The notes under the pieces are model-generated. The model did no database searches and had not been told where the DNA came from. It worked only from the letters and a program-made list of their open reading frames with translations. From NCBI RefSeq assembly GCF_007655305.1, contig NZ_VLOG01000008.1, forward strand, positions 124,001 to 188,000: a stretch of 64,000 bases of DNA, in the 5' to 3' direction. Source of the stretch: Algoriphagus algorifonticola (GTDB lineage Bacteria; Bacteroidota; Bacteroidia; Cytophagales; Cyclobacteriaceae). The translations under genes and the position numbers were made by a program. Within the stretch, counting starts at the first letter, position 1. Every line of letters starts with the position of its first letter. Shown here one piece after another: positions 16,331 through 24,976 of this stretch.

Positions 16331-17113
16331 ATGAAAAACACAAAAACCTTCATCCTATGCCTTTCATCGGCATTCTTTTATTTCCTTTTCTTAAGCTGTG
16401 AAAGCACTGCACAAGTCGGAGTGGGTGTCAAACCTATTGAAGGAGCAGAACTCATGTTAGATGGCACCAAGTCTATGTTGCTTGAAAAATGGGAGTATTG
16501 GGAAGGACCTCGATTTTCAGCTGAGGCACCTATCAAATGGCCTGAGGTTCAAGATCCTGTGACAGGAGGCAAAGCAATCAGTTCCAATGACCCAGCAGGA
16601 GCAGGAGGAAAATATGGAGCTGCAGATATCGTTACCAAAAAGAAATACAAGGACTTCAGGGCTCATGTGGAGTTTTTGATAAAAAATGAGGGAGGAAATA
16701 GCGGTGTTTATCTTCAGAATCGCTACGAAATTCAAATCCTGGATGGAGACTATGGACTCCATGGATTGGCTGCTGTGATCAATGAACATCTCCCAAAAGA
16801 ACAGGCCTATAATGGTCTTGGAAAATGGAATGCCTATGACATTGTATTCAAAGCAGCTCGCTTTGAAAATGGAATAATAAAAGAAAAAGCCAGAGTCACA
16901 GTTTATTTTAATGGTAAAAAAATCCACGAAGATGTGGTAATCCAACAGGTATGGGGCGGTCCAAATTCTGGACTTGATGGAGGAAATGATGGTGGTAAAG
17001 GAATTACAGATAGACCCGGAGGTTTGAAGCTTCAGGCAGAGGGGCATGAAGTCCTCTACAAAAATATCTGGATAAAGGAATTGGATCTCGAAGGAAAGTC
17101 AACCGATTTCTAA
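16331..17113 (+). CDS. DUF1080 (3-keto-disaccharide hydrolase-like) lipoprotein
   Basis: 260 residues with a lipoprotein signal peptide ending LFLSC (Cys23). The mature part is a concanavalin-like DUF1080 domain: KKYKDFRAHVEFLI, NSGVYLQNRYEIQILD and the GWGGPNSG-like region near the C-terminus are characteristic. DUF1080 domains act on or bind carbohydrates, and some hydrolyse 3-keto-glycosides. The gene is monocistronic, with a terminator right after it, so the sugar pathway it serves is not shown here. Confidence 0.9.
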   Translation: MKNTKTFILCLSSAFFYFLFLSCESTAQVGVGVKPIEGAELMLDGTKSMLLEKWEYWEGPRFSAEAPIKWPEVQDPVTGGKAISSNDPAGAGGKYGAADIVTKKKYKDFRAHVEFLIKNEGGNSGVYLQNRYEIQILDGDYGLHGLAAVINEHLPKEQAYNGLGKWNAYDIVFKAARFENGIIKEKARVTVYFNGKKIHEDVVIQQVWGGPNSGLDGGNDGGKGITDRPGGLKLQAEGHEVLYKNIWIKELDLEGKSTDF

Positions 17114-17119
17114 AAAAAG

Positions 17120-17147
17120 AAAGCTGGCCTTATTAAGCCAGCTTTTC
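17120..17147. terminator. Bidirectional intrinsic terminator
   Basis: AAGCTGGC pairs with GCCAGCTT (17121-17128 and 17136-17143) between the convergent DUF1080 and TonB genes, with T on the plus side and a seven-A run before it that gives a U tract on the minus side. It overlaps neither stop codon. Confidence 0.8.
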
Positions 17148-17555
17148 TTAGCCCAATTTGAATCGAATCGGAAGTCTCATTCTAGTTCTGACAATCCCCC
17201 CATCCTTTTCACCGGGAGTCCAATTATCCGAGCCTTTGACCACGCGAAGAGCTTCCTCATCACATCCTCCACCTATTCCTCTCATCAACTCAATGTCGGT
17301 AAGTGAACCATCTTTCTCAATTATAAAGGATATTATAACTGTGCCCTCTATTTGTTTTGAACGCGCCTTTTCAGGGTATTTCAAGTTTTTGGCTAGATAT
17401 TGCATCCACCCATTTAACCCACCCGGAGGCTGAGGAGCAACATCTAATTTTTCTATCTGTTCCTCAACTGTTTCGCCGGTTTGAGCTTTCAACTCCACCC
17501 CGATCAAAAATAGGAAAAGGGGAATAAGTACTAGGGTTAATTTATAGTTTTTCAT
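17148..17555 (-). CDS. TonB C-terminal domain protein (stand-alone energy transducer-like)
   Basis: A 135-residue secreted protein: an N-terminal hydrophobic segment (about 5-22) and a TonB C-terminal domain (about 45-135) with the YPEKARSKQIEGTVIISFII strand and the ending TRMRLPIRFKLG. It lacks the Pro-rich spacer of a full TonB, so it may not span the periplasm. Its last 90 residues closely resemble the C-terminus of the M56-TonB protein just upstream (17630-18901), so the two arose by duplication. The M56 terminator at 17573-17600 lies between them, so it may have its own promoter. Confidence 0.85.
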   Translation of the reverse strand: MKNYKLTLVLIPLFLFLIGVELKAQTGETVEEQIEKLDVAPQPPGGLNGWMQYLAKNLKYPEKARSKQIEGTVIISFIIEKDGSLTDIELMRGIGGGCDEEALRVVKGSDNWTPGEKDGGIVRTRMRLPIRFKLG

Positions 17556-17572
17556 GATTTTAAATCTTAAAG

Positions 17573-17600
17573 GAAAAAACTCTCCAATAGCTTGGAGAGC
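17573..17600 (-). terminator. Intrinsic terminator after M56-TonB gene
   Basis: CTCTCCAA and TTGGAGAG (17580-17587, 17592-17599) form an eight-base stem with a four-base loop, followed on the minus strand by six T. Confidence 0.8.
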
Positions 17601-17629
17601 TTTTCAGGTTGCTTAACACGATTATTTGC

Positions 17630-18901
17630 TTAACTCAACTTGAACCGAATTGGTAATCTCATTCGAGTTCTTACTTTACGACCTCTTTGTTCGCCAGATT
17701 TCCAGTTAGCGGAATTTTGAACAACTCTTAGTGCCTCTTCATCCAAACCTGAACCAACTCCTCTCAAAATTTCCACATCCTGAACTGAACCATCGGTATT
17801 GATAACAAAAACTACAATAACCGTTCCTTCAACTCCTTCAGCCTTAGCAGCTTCCGGGTATTTAAGACTCGTTTTCAAGTAATTATTCCATCCAGACATT
17901 CCCCCCGGTGGTTGAGGCTGAGTTTCCACCACGTCAAATATTTCATCCGCAGAAATTTCAACCATTTTACCATTCACCATTCCTTTCAATTCAGTTGATC
18001 CATCTTCATTAATAATATCCACTACTTGCTCTGGCTTGAGTGGTTCATCTGATAAGTTTTGCTCACAAGCGAATACAAAAACCATTAATGAAAAAAGAGG
18101 GAGAACTAACAAAAATCTACTCTTTTGCAGTTCAGTTGATTTGGATTTATTCATCATAACAATGCGTTTTTTAGTTTGAAATTGATTAAAGCTATTCATG
18201 AACTGCCAGCCTTGGTCTTTAGCCAAAAGTCTAACTAGCAATCTGGAATAATCGAATTGAGAAAAAGATTTGGTTACCCCTTGGTCTGCTTGAAATTCAT
18301 GAACCTCCCGAAGGGATTTTTCTAAAGCATAAACGAATGGATTAAACCAAAAAATAGCCTTAGTAAACTGAATCAGAATCAAGTCCCAAGTATGTTTTTT
18401 TGCCACGTGAATTGATTCATGAAGTAAAATCTGTTTTTGATCAGGATCCTCTGGGTCAAATTTTGGCAATAAAATATAATTGAAGAAAGATGCTGGTTCA
18501 AAGCTAGGATGGATGGCTAATTTCATTCCCTGATAATTCTTCTTTTCGACCAATTGCAGCTGAAAAATAGGTTTGGCCAAACCCAAACAGAATTTACCCA
18601 GTGAAAAAACCAATCCAATGGCAAATACCACTAAGATCATTTCTTGCCAGGAATAAGTTTCTATTTGTTCAGTAGTACTTCCAAAATCAAAAGTAGGAAG
18701 CGTGTATTCCGCAAGAGGTGCCGCCGCTTGAGTCATCTCAAATGACAATAGGGGCACAAAAAGAACCAGCAGCATCAAAACCAGAAGAGTTACTCTATTC
18801 CAGTCAAAGAAGGTCAGTTTTTCTAATACTACCTTATAAAAAACCCATCCGCCTACCAGGCAAATGCTTCCTTCTAAAAGATAATTTAAAACATTATTCA
18901 T
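17630..18901 (-). CDS. BlaR1-type M56 metallopeptidase fused to TonB domain
   Basis: 423 residues. Four membrane helices (about 5-22, 37-52, 87-107, 277-295) enclose a zinc peptidase with the motif HESIH and the downstream EVHEFQAD ligand helix. After the last helix comes a periplasmic part ending in a TonB C-terminal domain (about 330-423, ending RLPIRFKLS) instead of the penicillin-binding sensor of BlaR1. In the BlaR1 family the sensor triggers the peptidase, which inactivates the BlaI repressor. Here the TonB-like domain probably senses an envelope signal (inferred). It overlaps the blaI-like stop by four bases (ATGA). Confidence 0.9.
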   Translation of the reverse strand: MNNVLNYLLEGSICLVGGWVFYKVVLEKLTFFDWNRVTLLVLMLLVLFVPLLSFEMTQAAAPLAEYTLPTFDFGSTTEQIETYSWQEMILVVFAIGLVFSLGKFCLGLAKPIFQLQLVEKKNYQGMKLAIHPSFEPASFFNYILLPKFDPEDPDQKQILLHESIHVAKKHTWDLILIQFTKAIFWFNPFVYALEKSLREVHEFQADQGVTKSFSQFDYSRLLVRLLAKDQGWQFMNSFNQFQTKKRIVMMNKSKSTELQKSRFLLVLPLFSLMVFVFACEQNLSDEPLKPEQVVDIINEDGSTELKGMVNGKMVEISADEIFDVVETQPQPPGGMSGWNNYLKTSLKYPEAAKAEGVEGTVIVVFVINTDGSVQDVEILRGVGSGLDEEALRVVQNSANWKSGEQRGRKVRTRMRLPIRFKLS

Positions 18902-19272
18902 TGTTTATCCTTGTTTTCGTAATCATCAATCATCTTCTGCAAATCATCAATTTCATCCTTGCTGATTTTTTTCTCTTTCACCATGAAGGATAAGAAATTA
19001 CCGACAGACCCTTCAAAGAAATGCTTCACCATATGATTGATGCTTTTTTTAGAATAGTCTTCCTGGCTGATAGTCGGGATATACATATGAACTGTCCCAT
19101 AAACCTTGTGAGTCAAGTACCCCTTTTTCTCCAACAATCTAATCGTCGAGGCTAAGGTGGTATAAGGTGGCTTTGGTTCCGGAAATTCATCCAAAACGTC
19201 ACGGATGAGACCTTGTCCCATCTTCCATAATATGCGCATGATGCGCTCTTCCTGTTCTGATAATTCTTTCAT
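18898..19272 (-). CDS. BlaI/MecI/CopY family transcriptional repressor
   Basis: A 124-residue winged-helix repressor: SEQEERIMRILWKMGQGLIRDVLDEF is the family's first helix region, and TTLASTIRLLEKKGYLTHK the recognition helix. The C-terminal dimer half is followed by a Lys/Asp-rich tail. In such systems the repressor is cleaved or released when the M56 partner is activated. It is translationally coupled to that partner. An inverted repeat at 19299-19309/19354-19364 lies upstream and is a candidate operator. Confidence 0.93.
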   Translation of the reverse strand: MKELSEQEERIMRILWKMGQGLIRDVLDEFPEPKPPYTTLASTIRLLEKKGYLTHKVYGTVHMYIPTISQEDYSKKSINHMVKHFFEGSVGNFLSFMVKEKKISKDEIDDLQKMIDDYENKDKQ

Positions 19273-19298
19273 GACCTTAATTTAAAATGAATTTTTTA

Positions 19299-19364
19299 AA
19301 TAACCTATTAAAAATTAGTAGATCTATTGAAAAATAATTTATGACTGACTTAAAATAGGTTATT
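19299..19364. repeat. Inverted repeat upstream of the BlaI-like gene
   Basis: AATAACCTATT at 19299-19309 and its exact reverse complement AATAGGTTATT at 19354-19364, 44 bases apart. The left copy is 27 bases before the repressor ATG; the right copy covers the DUF4249 stop codon. It could be an operator pair or a loop-type mRNA structure. Confidence 0.55.
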
Positions 19365-20187
19365 CACGGATAAAAATGGATTCCGATAATAAAGGTGAAA
19401 CAAGAAAATACCCCAAAACCTCACCTTCTCCCTGAATGACCCGAATATTGGTTTCTGGATTTTGTGGAGGAGGACTGAAGAGTCCACCATCATTGAATAA
19501 CAAACCTACCAACTGGGTAAAATAATTATAAACGTCTCTATTCATTCGAAAAAGCTCCAGTCTAACTCTGTCTCCAGGCTGAAAAGCATAATTTAACTCT
19601 AAACCCCTTTCGAAAAAACTCAACCCAAAAGTGTCATCGAATAGTAAATAATCCTCCCTATTGTTTTTCAAGGTATCATTTTCAATGACTCGAATTCGAT
19701 AATAGTTATCTCTAGAGAATGGAATTTTGCCATAGGCTTTGATATAGTATCCTTCATCAGAGAAAAGTCTTTTCTCTTTGAACTCATAGGTTAAGCTATC
19801 AATTTTTGGAGCCTCTAACATCAGTCCCGAAGCTTGATAAATATTATCCCTCCATTTAACGGAAAGAGTATATCGCTCTCCGACTTTTGCCACCTTTCTC
19901 CTATCCTTCGGCCTATAGCTCCCTGTACTGGAATTGTAGACAAATGGGATCAAAACTTCAGTCCCAGGAATACTGATTACCACCTCAGCATCAGAAATCA
20001 CTATTCTAGGGGATTCATCAAAATAATTCTTAGCAAGGCTGATTGTAACCTCATTATAAAAGTCCTTATCTGTCCACGTACCTTCTATTACAGGAATTTC
20101 TCCTTCTATAGTTGCCAATGGGAGATCTACTTCTTCCTGACAGGAAAAAAACAACACACTCAATAGAAGAATAAGCAATCGTCTCAT
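19360..20187 (-). CDS. DUF4249 family lipoprotein
   Basis: 275 residues with a lipoprotein signal peptide whose lipobox is SVLFFSC. The mature part is beta-rich with an IPVIEGTWTDKDFYNEV strand pair near the N-terminus, typical of DUF4249, a family that usually follows a TonB-dependent receptor in Bacteroidota. A surface partner of the receptor is the likely role (inferred from position). The ATG at 20187 overlaps the receptor's TGA by one base; the frame could extend one codon to a TTG. Confidence 0.88.
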   Translation of the reverse strand: MRRLLILLLSVLFFSCQEEVDLPLATIEGEIPVIEGTWTDKDFYNEVTISLAKNYFDESPRIVISDAEVVISIPGTEVLIPFVYNSSTGSYRPKDRRKVAKVGERYTLSVKWRDNIYQASGLMLEAPKIDSLTYEFKEKRLFSDEGYYIKAYGKIPFSRDNYYRIRVIENDTLKNNREDYLLFDDTFGLSFFERGLELNYAFQPGDRVRLELFRMNRDVYNYFTQLVGLLFNDGGLFSPPPQNPETNIRVIQGEGEVLGYFLVSPLLSESIFIRE

Positions 20188-22586
20188 CAAAACTGAAAAT
20201 TATAAGTAATAGAAGGAAGAAATGTAAACAAATAGGTCATGACGATTCCTTGCCGACTTGATTCAATAGGGCCATCCCCCGCACTAAATCTAAAATCATC
20301 ATTGTAGATCTGACGAAACTCATAGGCAAATGGGTTCTTTCTTCCATAAAGATTGTAAACACTGAAGTTCCAGCTTCCCCTCCATTTTCTCCCTTTATTG
20401 GGATTTTTCCAGGTGACTGAAGCATCCATTCGATGATAATCTGGGAATCTATCCTGATTTCTGAATTTGGAAAAAAGTGGTAATTGCTGGTTGTCTACTG
20501 GATAAGTTCCGATTGGAAATGTAACTGCCTGTCCTGTGGTATAAACGAAGGTTAAACCTGCAGACCAGGAAGGAGAAAACTCATGATTTAAGACCAAAGT
20601 CACATCATGAGGTCTATCAAATCTTGGGTTATACTTTCGGTTTTCACTAATTCCTTCAATCAACCTCCAAGTCCTAGACCAGGTATATGCCAGCCAGCCT
20701 GTAGTTTTTCCTGTATTTTTTCGAAGTAAAAACTCCACTCCATAAGCCCAGCCTTTTCCGGTAAGAATTTCTGTTTCCACCTGGTCTGTAAATAGAACCT
20801 GAGCTCCATTTCTCAAGTCAATGATATTTCTCAGGTCTTTATAATAAGATTCAACTGAAAACTCCCATTTGTTATTTTGGAAGTTTTTGAACAATCCTAT
20901 TGAAATTTGATCAGATCTAATTGGAGGAACATAAGTGCCTGCCAAAATCCATCTATCAATTGGCAATCCTGCAGAACTATTAGAAGCAATCTGCACGTAT
21001 TGAAAATTCCTGTTGTAGGCGGCTTTCAACGAAAACTCTTCATTCATCAAATACCTGAAAGCCAATCTTGGCTCCAAGCCTTGATAAAACTTGATGTTTT
21101 CGAAGGAATTGAATTGAACAGAATCAATCACTTCCACATCCGGTCCAGGAACACCTCCCGAATATCTATAATCCACACCTCTACCTAGCTGATTGAAAAA
21201 ACCCCATCGGAACCCAGCCTCAGCACTCAATTTTGAAGAGAATTGATGAGACACTCCAGCGAATAAATTATTCAAAACTCCATTTTTTGGATTGGTATTG
21301 ATTGGATCCAGATTACTGTTCGGAAGAGGTTCTAAATTGATCGGTGAAAAATTGTAAAACTGGGAATGAAAACCCCAGTAAGTCTGTGTTTTTGAATTAT
21401 TATTTAAGGACCAGTTTCCCTTAATTCCTGATTCAGAAAGGTTATTATTCCAAATAAACCCATTATCTGGATCATTGATTTCGATTTTATAATTGTAAAA
21501 AGAGTGGTAAGCATCTAAGTCAAAAAACAAGTCATCAGAAATATTTCTAGACCACTTCAATGAACTCACCCAATTACTCCAACCCAACCCGAACTCTCTA
21601 TTTACTCCCAGAAAATCTCTCCCTTGATAGGTAGAGAAAGTGATCTTATCTCTTTCCGAAAGTTTGAATGCCAACTTCCCGCTTAAATCGTAAAAATTAA
21701 GCCTATTGTCTCTAAGGTCTGGATCATTGGCCAGTTTCAAAAAAACATCTGCGTATGTTCTTCTTGCTGAAAATACAAAGGAGGATTTTTCGGAAAATAA
21801 TGGACCGTCTATGGTAAATCTCGAAGAAATTGTTCCAATTCCTCCCTCTCCATGAATTTGATCATAATTTCCTTCTCTCAAACTAACATCAATTAGAGAA
21901 GATAACCTTCCTCCATAGGAAGCGGGCATGTTTCCCTTATATAATTCCACCTGTTCCAATGCATCTGGGTTAAACACCGAAAAGAATCCAAAGAAATGGG
22001 AGGGATTGTAAACAGGAGCTCCGTCTAGTTGCACTAAATTTTGATCGGCAGAGCCTCCTCTAACGAACAAACCGGTAGTCCCCTCCCCTGCAGTTTGAAC
22101 TCCCGGTAGTAATTGCAAACTTCTAAGCAAATCAACCTCTCCAAATAAGGCGGGGATATTCTTAATCGTCTCGATAGGAACCCTTGCTTTTCCAGTCTCC
22201 AGATTTCTAACATTTTCATCCGGACGTCTTTCCTGAATGATCACTTCCTCAAGAGATAACTCCTCAGGATTCAAAAAAAAGCGCTGAAATTTGGCTAAAT
22301 CTTTTTCAGTAAGAACTCTGATTGATTTTTCATAGCCTATAAAAGAGACAATCAATCTGGCTGGAAGTTTAGTAGACTGGATTTCAAAATTCCCATCTAA
22401 ATCGCTAACTACTCCAGATTTTAAATCATTTTCCCAAAAAATATTTGCTCCCGGCAAGGGTGATGAATCTTTCACATCCAAAACCTGCCCACTGATTTTC
22501 GTACTTTCCTGAGCAAATAGAAAAAACGGCAACAGACTTAAAGCTAAGACTATCAGTAAATAAAAATTGACTTTGGATAAATTCAT
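20187..22586 (-). CDS. TonB-dependent outer-membrane receptor
   Basis: 799 residues. After the signal peptide (cleavage after LFAQ) comes a carboxypeptidase-regulatory-like domain (about 30-110: KISGQVLDVKDSSPLPGANI), then a plug domain (about 125-235) with GTTGLFVRGGSADQNLVQLDG, then a 22-strand barrel rich in aromatic residues and ending in Phe (ITYNFQF). There is no SusD-like partner; instead a DUF4249 lipoprotein is coupled to it. The substrate is unknown. No FecR/sigma pair is adjacent. Confidence 0.93.
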   Translation of the reverse strand: MNLSKVNFYLLIVLALSLLPFFLFAQESTKISGQVLDVKDSSPLPGANIFWENDLKSGVVSDLDGNFEIQSTKLPARLIVSFIGYEKSIRVLTEKDLAKFQRFFLNPEELSLEEVIIQERRPDENVRNLETGKARVPIETIKNIPALFGEVDLLRSLQLLPGVQTAGEGTTGLFVRGGSADQNLVQLDGAPVYNPSHFFGFFSVFNPDALEQVELYKGNMPASYGGRLSSLIDVSLREGNYDQIHGEGGIGTISSRFTIDGPLFSEKSSFVFSARRTYADVFLKLANDPDLRDNRLNFYDLSGKLAFKLSERDKITFSTYQGRDFLGVNREFGLGWSNWVSSLKWSRNISDDLFFDLDAYHSFYNYKIEINDPDNGFIWNNNLSESGIKGNWSLNNNSKTQTYWGFHSQFYNFSPINLEPLPNSNLDPINTNPKNGVLNNLFAGVSHQFSSKLSAEAGFRWGFFNQLGRGVDYRYSGGVPGPDVEVIDSVQFNSFENIKFYQGLEPRLAFRYLMNEEFSLKAAYNRNFQYVQIASNSSAGLPIDRWILAGTYVPPIRSDQISIGLFKNFQNNKWEFSVESYYKDLRNIIDLRNGAQVLFTDQVETEILTGKGWAYGVEFLLRKNTGKTTGWLAYTWSRTWRLIEGISENRKYNPRFDRPHDVTLVLNHEFSPSWSAGLTFVYTTGQAVTFPIGTYPVDNQQLPLFSKFRNQDRFPDYHRMDASVTWKNPNKGRKWRGSWNFSVYNLYGRKNPFAYEFRQIYNDDFRFSAGDGPIESSRQGIVMTYLFTFLPSITYNFQF

Positions 22587-22729
22587 CGACCAAAAATATT
22601 GAACCCATTCAAATTACTCGGAAGGATTTGGGATTTAATAATTGTTAATATTTACAAACATTGAATTTATAACCGACCACTTGCATGAAAGTTCCTTTCA
22701 AAGTAAGCTTTATTTTATAATTTCATGCC

Positions 22730-23695
22730 ATGATTTGGGCATATCCTGACATCAAGCTTATTGCAATCCTAGCAGGAATTTTTATTCTGCTCTATCTGGT
22801 ATATTTATCCAGATATTGGGCCATCAATAGAAGGCTACAAGTTGAAAAGCGAAGGCTTTTCACCAAACTGGTTATCCGAACCCTTTACTTCATATTATTT
22901 CTAATCGCTTTGGCAGGACCATCCATTGGAACATCCACCAAAGAAGTCAAAGAAGAAGGAAAGGATATTTTCATTGCAATTGATTTATCCCAATCTATGA
23001 ATGCAACGGATATTGGCCCAAGTCGTTTGCAGAGAATCAAGTTTGAGTTGAAAAATTTGATTAAAAGTTTTCCATCTGACAGAATTGGTTTGATAATTTT
23101 CTCCTCTGAGGCTTTTATGCAGTGTCCTTTGACATTTGATCAAAGTGTGCTCCAGCTTTATTTAGATGGATTGAATACCGGTTTGGTTCCGAATTCAGGC
23201 ACGGACCTGACAGGCCCTTTAAAAATGGCTTTGGAGAGATTCAACAATGATGAAAGCATGGAAGTAAAATCCAAGTCCATAGTCTTGATCTCCGACGGAG
23301 AGAATTTCGGGGATGATTTGGACGACGTGGGCGATAGACTAAGCGATGCTGGGATCAAGGTTTACTCCTTAGGTATTGGAACAGAAAAAGGAAGCTCTAT
23401 TCCACGAGGAAATGGAGTAATCATCAATCCTGAGACTGGGAAACCTGCTGAAACTAAATTAGATAGAGGATCTTTAAAATACATTGCCTCAGAAACAGGA
23501 GGTCAATATTTTGAAATCTCAGATGAAGCCCAGGAGCTGGGTGATCTCACTGCAGCACTGGAGAGATTAGAAGGAGGAACTGTAGGTACCAGAAAAATAG
23601 AAACCTCCTCCAATAAGTATTTCTATTTTCTTTTGGCAGGATTGGTTCTGTCTCTCATTGACATGATTTTACCTATCAAAACAATTAGATTATAA
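22730..23695 (+). CDS. VWA domain protein, BatA-like
   Basis: 321 residues: two N-terminal membrane helices (about 8-27 and 50-70), a von Willebrand A domain with the metal site DLSQS (about residue 85-89) and a later SDGENFGDD acidic loop, and a C-terminal helix (about 297-317). This is the BatA/BatB architecture of the Bacteroidota aerotolerance operon. The usual MoxR ATPase and DUF58 genes are not adjacent. It overlaps the next gene by one base (TAATG). Envelope chaperone or adhesion-type function is possible but not shown. Confidence 0.85.
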   Translation: MIWAYPDIKLIAILAGIFILLYLVYLSRYWAINRRLQVEKRRLFTKLVIRTLYFILFLIALAGPSIGTSTKEVKEEGKDIFIAIDLSQSMNATDIGPSRLQRIKFELKNLIKSFPSDRIGLIIFSSEAFMQCPLTFDQSVLQLYLDGLNTGLVPNSGTDLTGPLKMALERFNNDESMEVKSKSIVLISDGENFGDDLDDVGDRLSDAGIKVYSLGIGTEKGSSIPRGNGVIINPETGKPAETKLDRGSLKYIASETGGQYFEISDEAQELGDLTAALERLEGGTVGTRKIETSSNKYFYFLLAGLVLSLIDMILPIKTIRL

Positions 23696-24339
23696 TGAGC
23701 TGGGGCAAAGTCATCATAGCAATTTTCCTAATAATCCCTGCATCATGGACCCGGGACTCCAGGTTGAATGCAGCGATAGATGTTGCTGCTGAAAGCTATG
23801 CCAAAGCAGACTATGAGCAGTCTATTAAAGATCACTTGTTTGTAATAGAACAATTTCAGCTCCAGTCCTACGCATTGGATTTCAACTTGGGACTCAGCTA
23901 TCATTATGCAGAAAATCCCGATGAAGCCAGTACTTATTTTGACAAAGCATCCACTAGTCCAGATAAGTTACTCTCATCTTTTTCTTACAATCAGGGTGGA
24001 GTGATTCTGGGAAATAAGAAGGAATATGAAGCAGCTCTTAATAAATTTAAATCTGCTTTAATTCAAGACCCATTCAATGAGGTGGCAAGGCATAATTACG
24101 AATTACTTGCTCGCTGGATGCAAAGAGACGAGGAAAGGAAAAATGAGGAGCAGAATAAGCCTGAGCCATCTGAATTTGCCAAGCGCAAAAAAGCGGAGGC
24201 TGATCGCCTGGTTGAACAATTTAGGTTCCAGAATGCGTTACAGGTAATGACTGATGCTCTGCAACAGGATGAGACGGTTGCAGCTTATCAGGACTTTATC
24301 AACAGTCTCCAAGAAATAACAGAAATAGAGAAAAAATGA
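23695..24339 (+). CDS. TPR protein of Bat-like operon
   Basis: 214 residues with an N-terminal hydrophobic segment and TPR-like helices (about 25-150: AAESYAKADYEQSIKD, NLGLSYHYAENPDEASTYFDKAS, YEAALNKFKSALIQDPFNEVARHNYEL). The second half is charged. Position after a VWA gene corresponds to BatC-type TPR proteins. Translationally coupled to both neighbours: one-base overlap upstream, four-base ATGA overlap downstream. Partner protein in a membrane complex is inferred. Confidence 0.82.
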   Translation: MSWGKVIIAIFLIIPASWTRDSRLNAAIDVAAESYAKADYEQSIKDHLFVIEQFQLQSYALDFNLGLSYHYAENPDEASTYFDKASTSPDKLLSSFSYNQGGVILGNKKEYEAALNKFKSALIQDPFNEVARHNYELLARWMQRDEERKNEEQNKPEPSEFAKRKKAEADRLVEQFRFQNALQVMTDALQQDETVAAYQDFINSLQEITEIEKK

Positions 24340-24938
24340 AATACCTATTAAGCATCATTTTCTTGCTTTCCGCTTTGAGCCTTCAAGCTCAAACGGCAGG
24401 GGATTTCTTTAACCGAGCTGCGAGGTCCTATGTCAAAACTGAAAAAGAGGATGCTCTTAAAACAGTAAATCAGGGATTAAGTAAATATCCTGAGGACCAA
24501 AAATTAAAAGCTTTGAAAGAAAAGCTGGAGCAGGATCAAGAAAAGGAACAAAACCAAAATCAGCAGCAGCAGAACCAACAAAATCAGGAACAGCAGCAGC
24601 AAAATCAGCAAAGTCAAGGGGAAGAAGGCCAACAGCAGGAGTCCAAAGATCAAGGGGAGAAGACAGATCAGGATAAAGCTAAGGAATCTCAGTCCGGAAA
24701 TCCTACAGACAAGAGCAATGACCCTGCAAGCCAAAATGCCAATGATCAAATGGATGCCAATTTAGCTGACAGACAGAAAGCCATGGAGGAATTCAAGGAA
24801 AAGCTTAAGGCTATGAACTTGACCCCAGAGCAAGCTGCTCAGATTTTAGAGAGCATGAATGCAGCTGAATTACGGTATATCCAACAGAATAAAAAGAAAC
24901 CAACTCAAAGACCTAAAAGGGGAATTCCTGATTGGTAA
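24336..24938 (+). CDS. Gln-rich secreted protein of Bat-like operon
   Basis: 200 residues: a signal peptide (cleavage near LQAQ), a short TPR-like stretch (about 25-60), then a low-complexity Gln/Asn/Glu-rich region (about 65-150) and a C-terminal helix with NLTPEQAAQILESMNAAEL. The low-complexity stretch is unusual compared with its neighbours and probably unstructured. The C-terminal helix resembles the end of BatC-like proteins. Last gene of the three-gene operon. Confidence 0.75.
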   Translation: MKYLLSIIFLLSALSLQAQTAGDFFNRAARSYVKTEKEDALKTVNQGLSKYPEDQKLKALKEKLEQDQEKEQNQNQQQQNQQNQEQQQQNQQSQGEEGQQQESKDQGEKTDQDKAKESQSGNPTDKSNDPASQNANDQMDANLADRQKAMEEFKEKLKAMNLTPEQAAQILESMNAAELRYIQQNKKKPTQRPKRGIPDW

Positions 24939-24976
24939 AATTTTCTAATTGAGCTTTTAATTAAACCCAAATAAAC

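Noticed and set aside
24504-24749. Antisense Leu/Ile-rich open frame in the Gln-rich gene
   Set aside because: It is the complementary frame of Gln/Glu-rich codons (CAG/CAA gives CTG/TTG), so it has no independent support.
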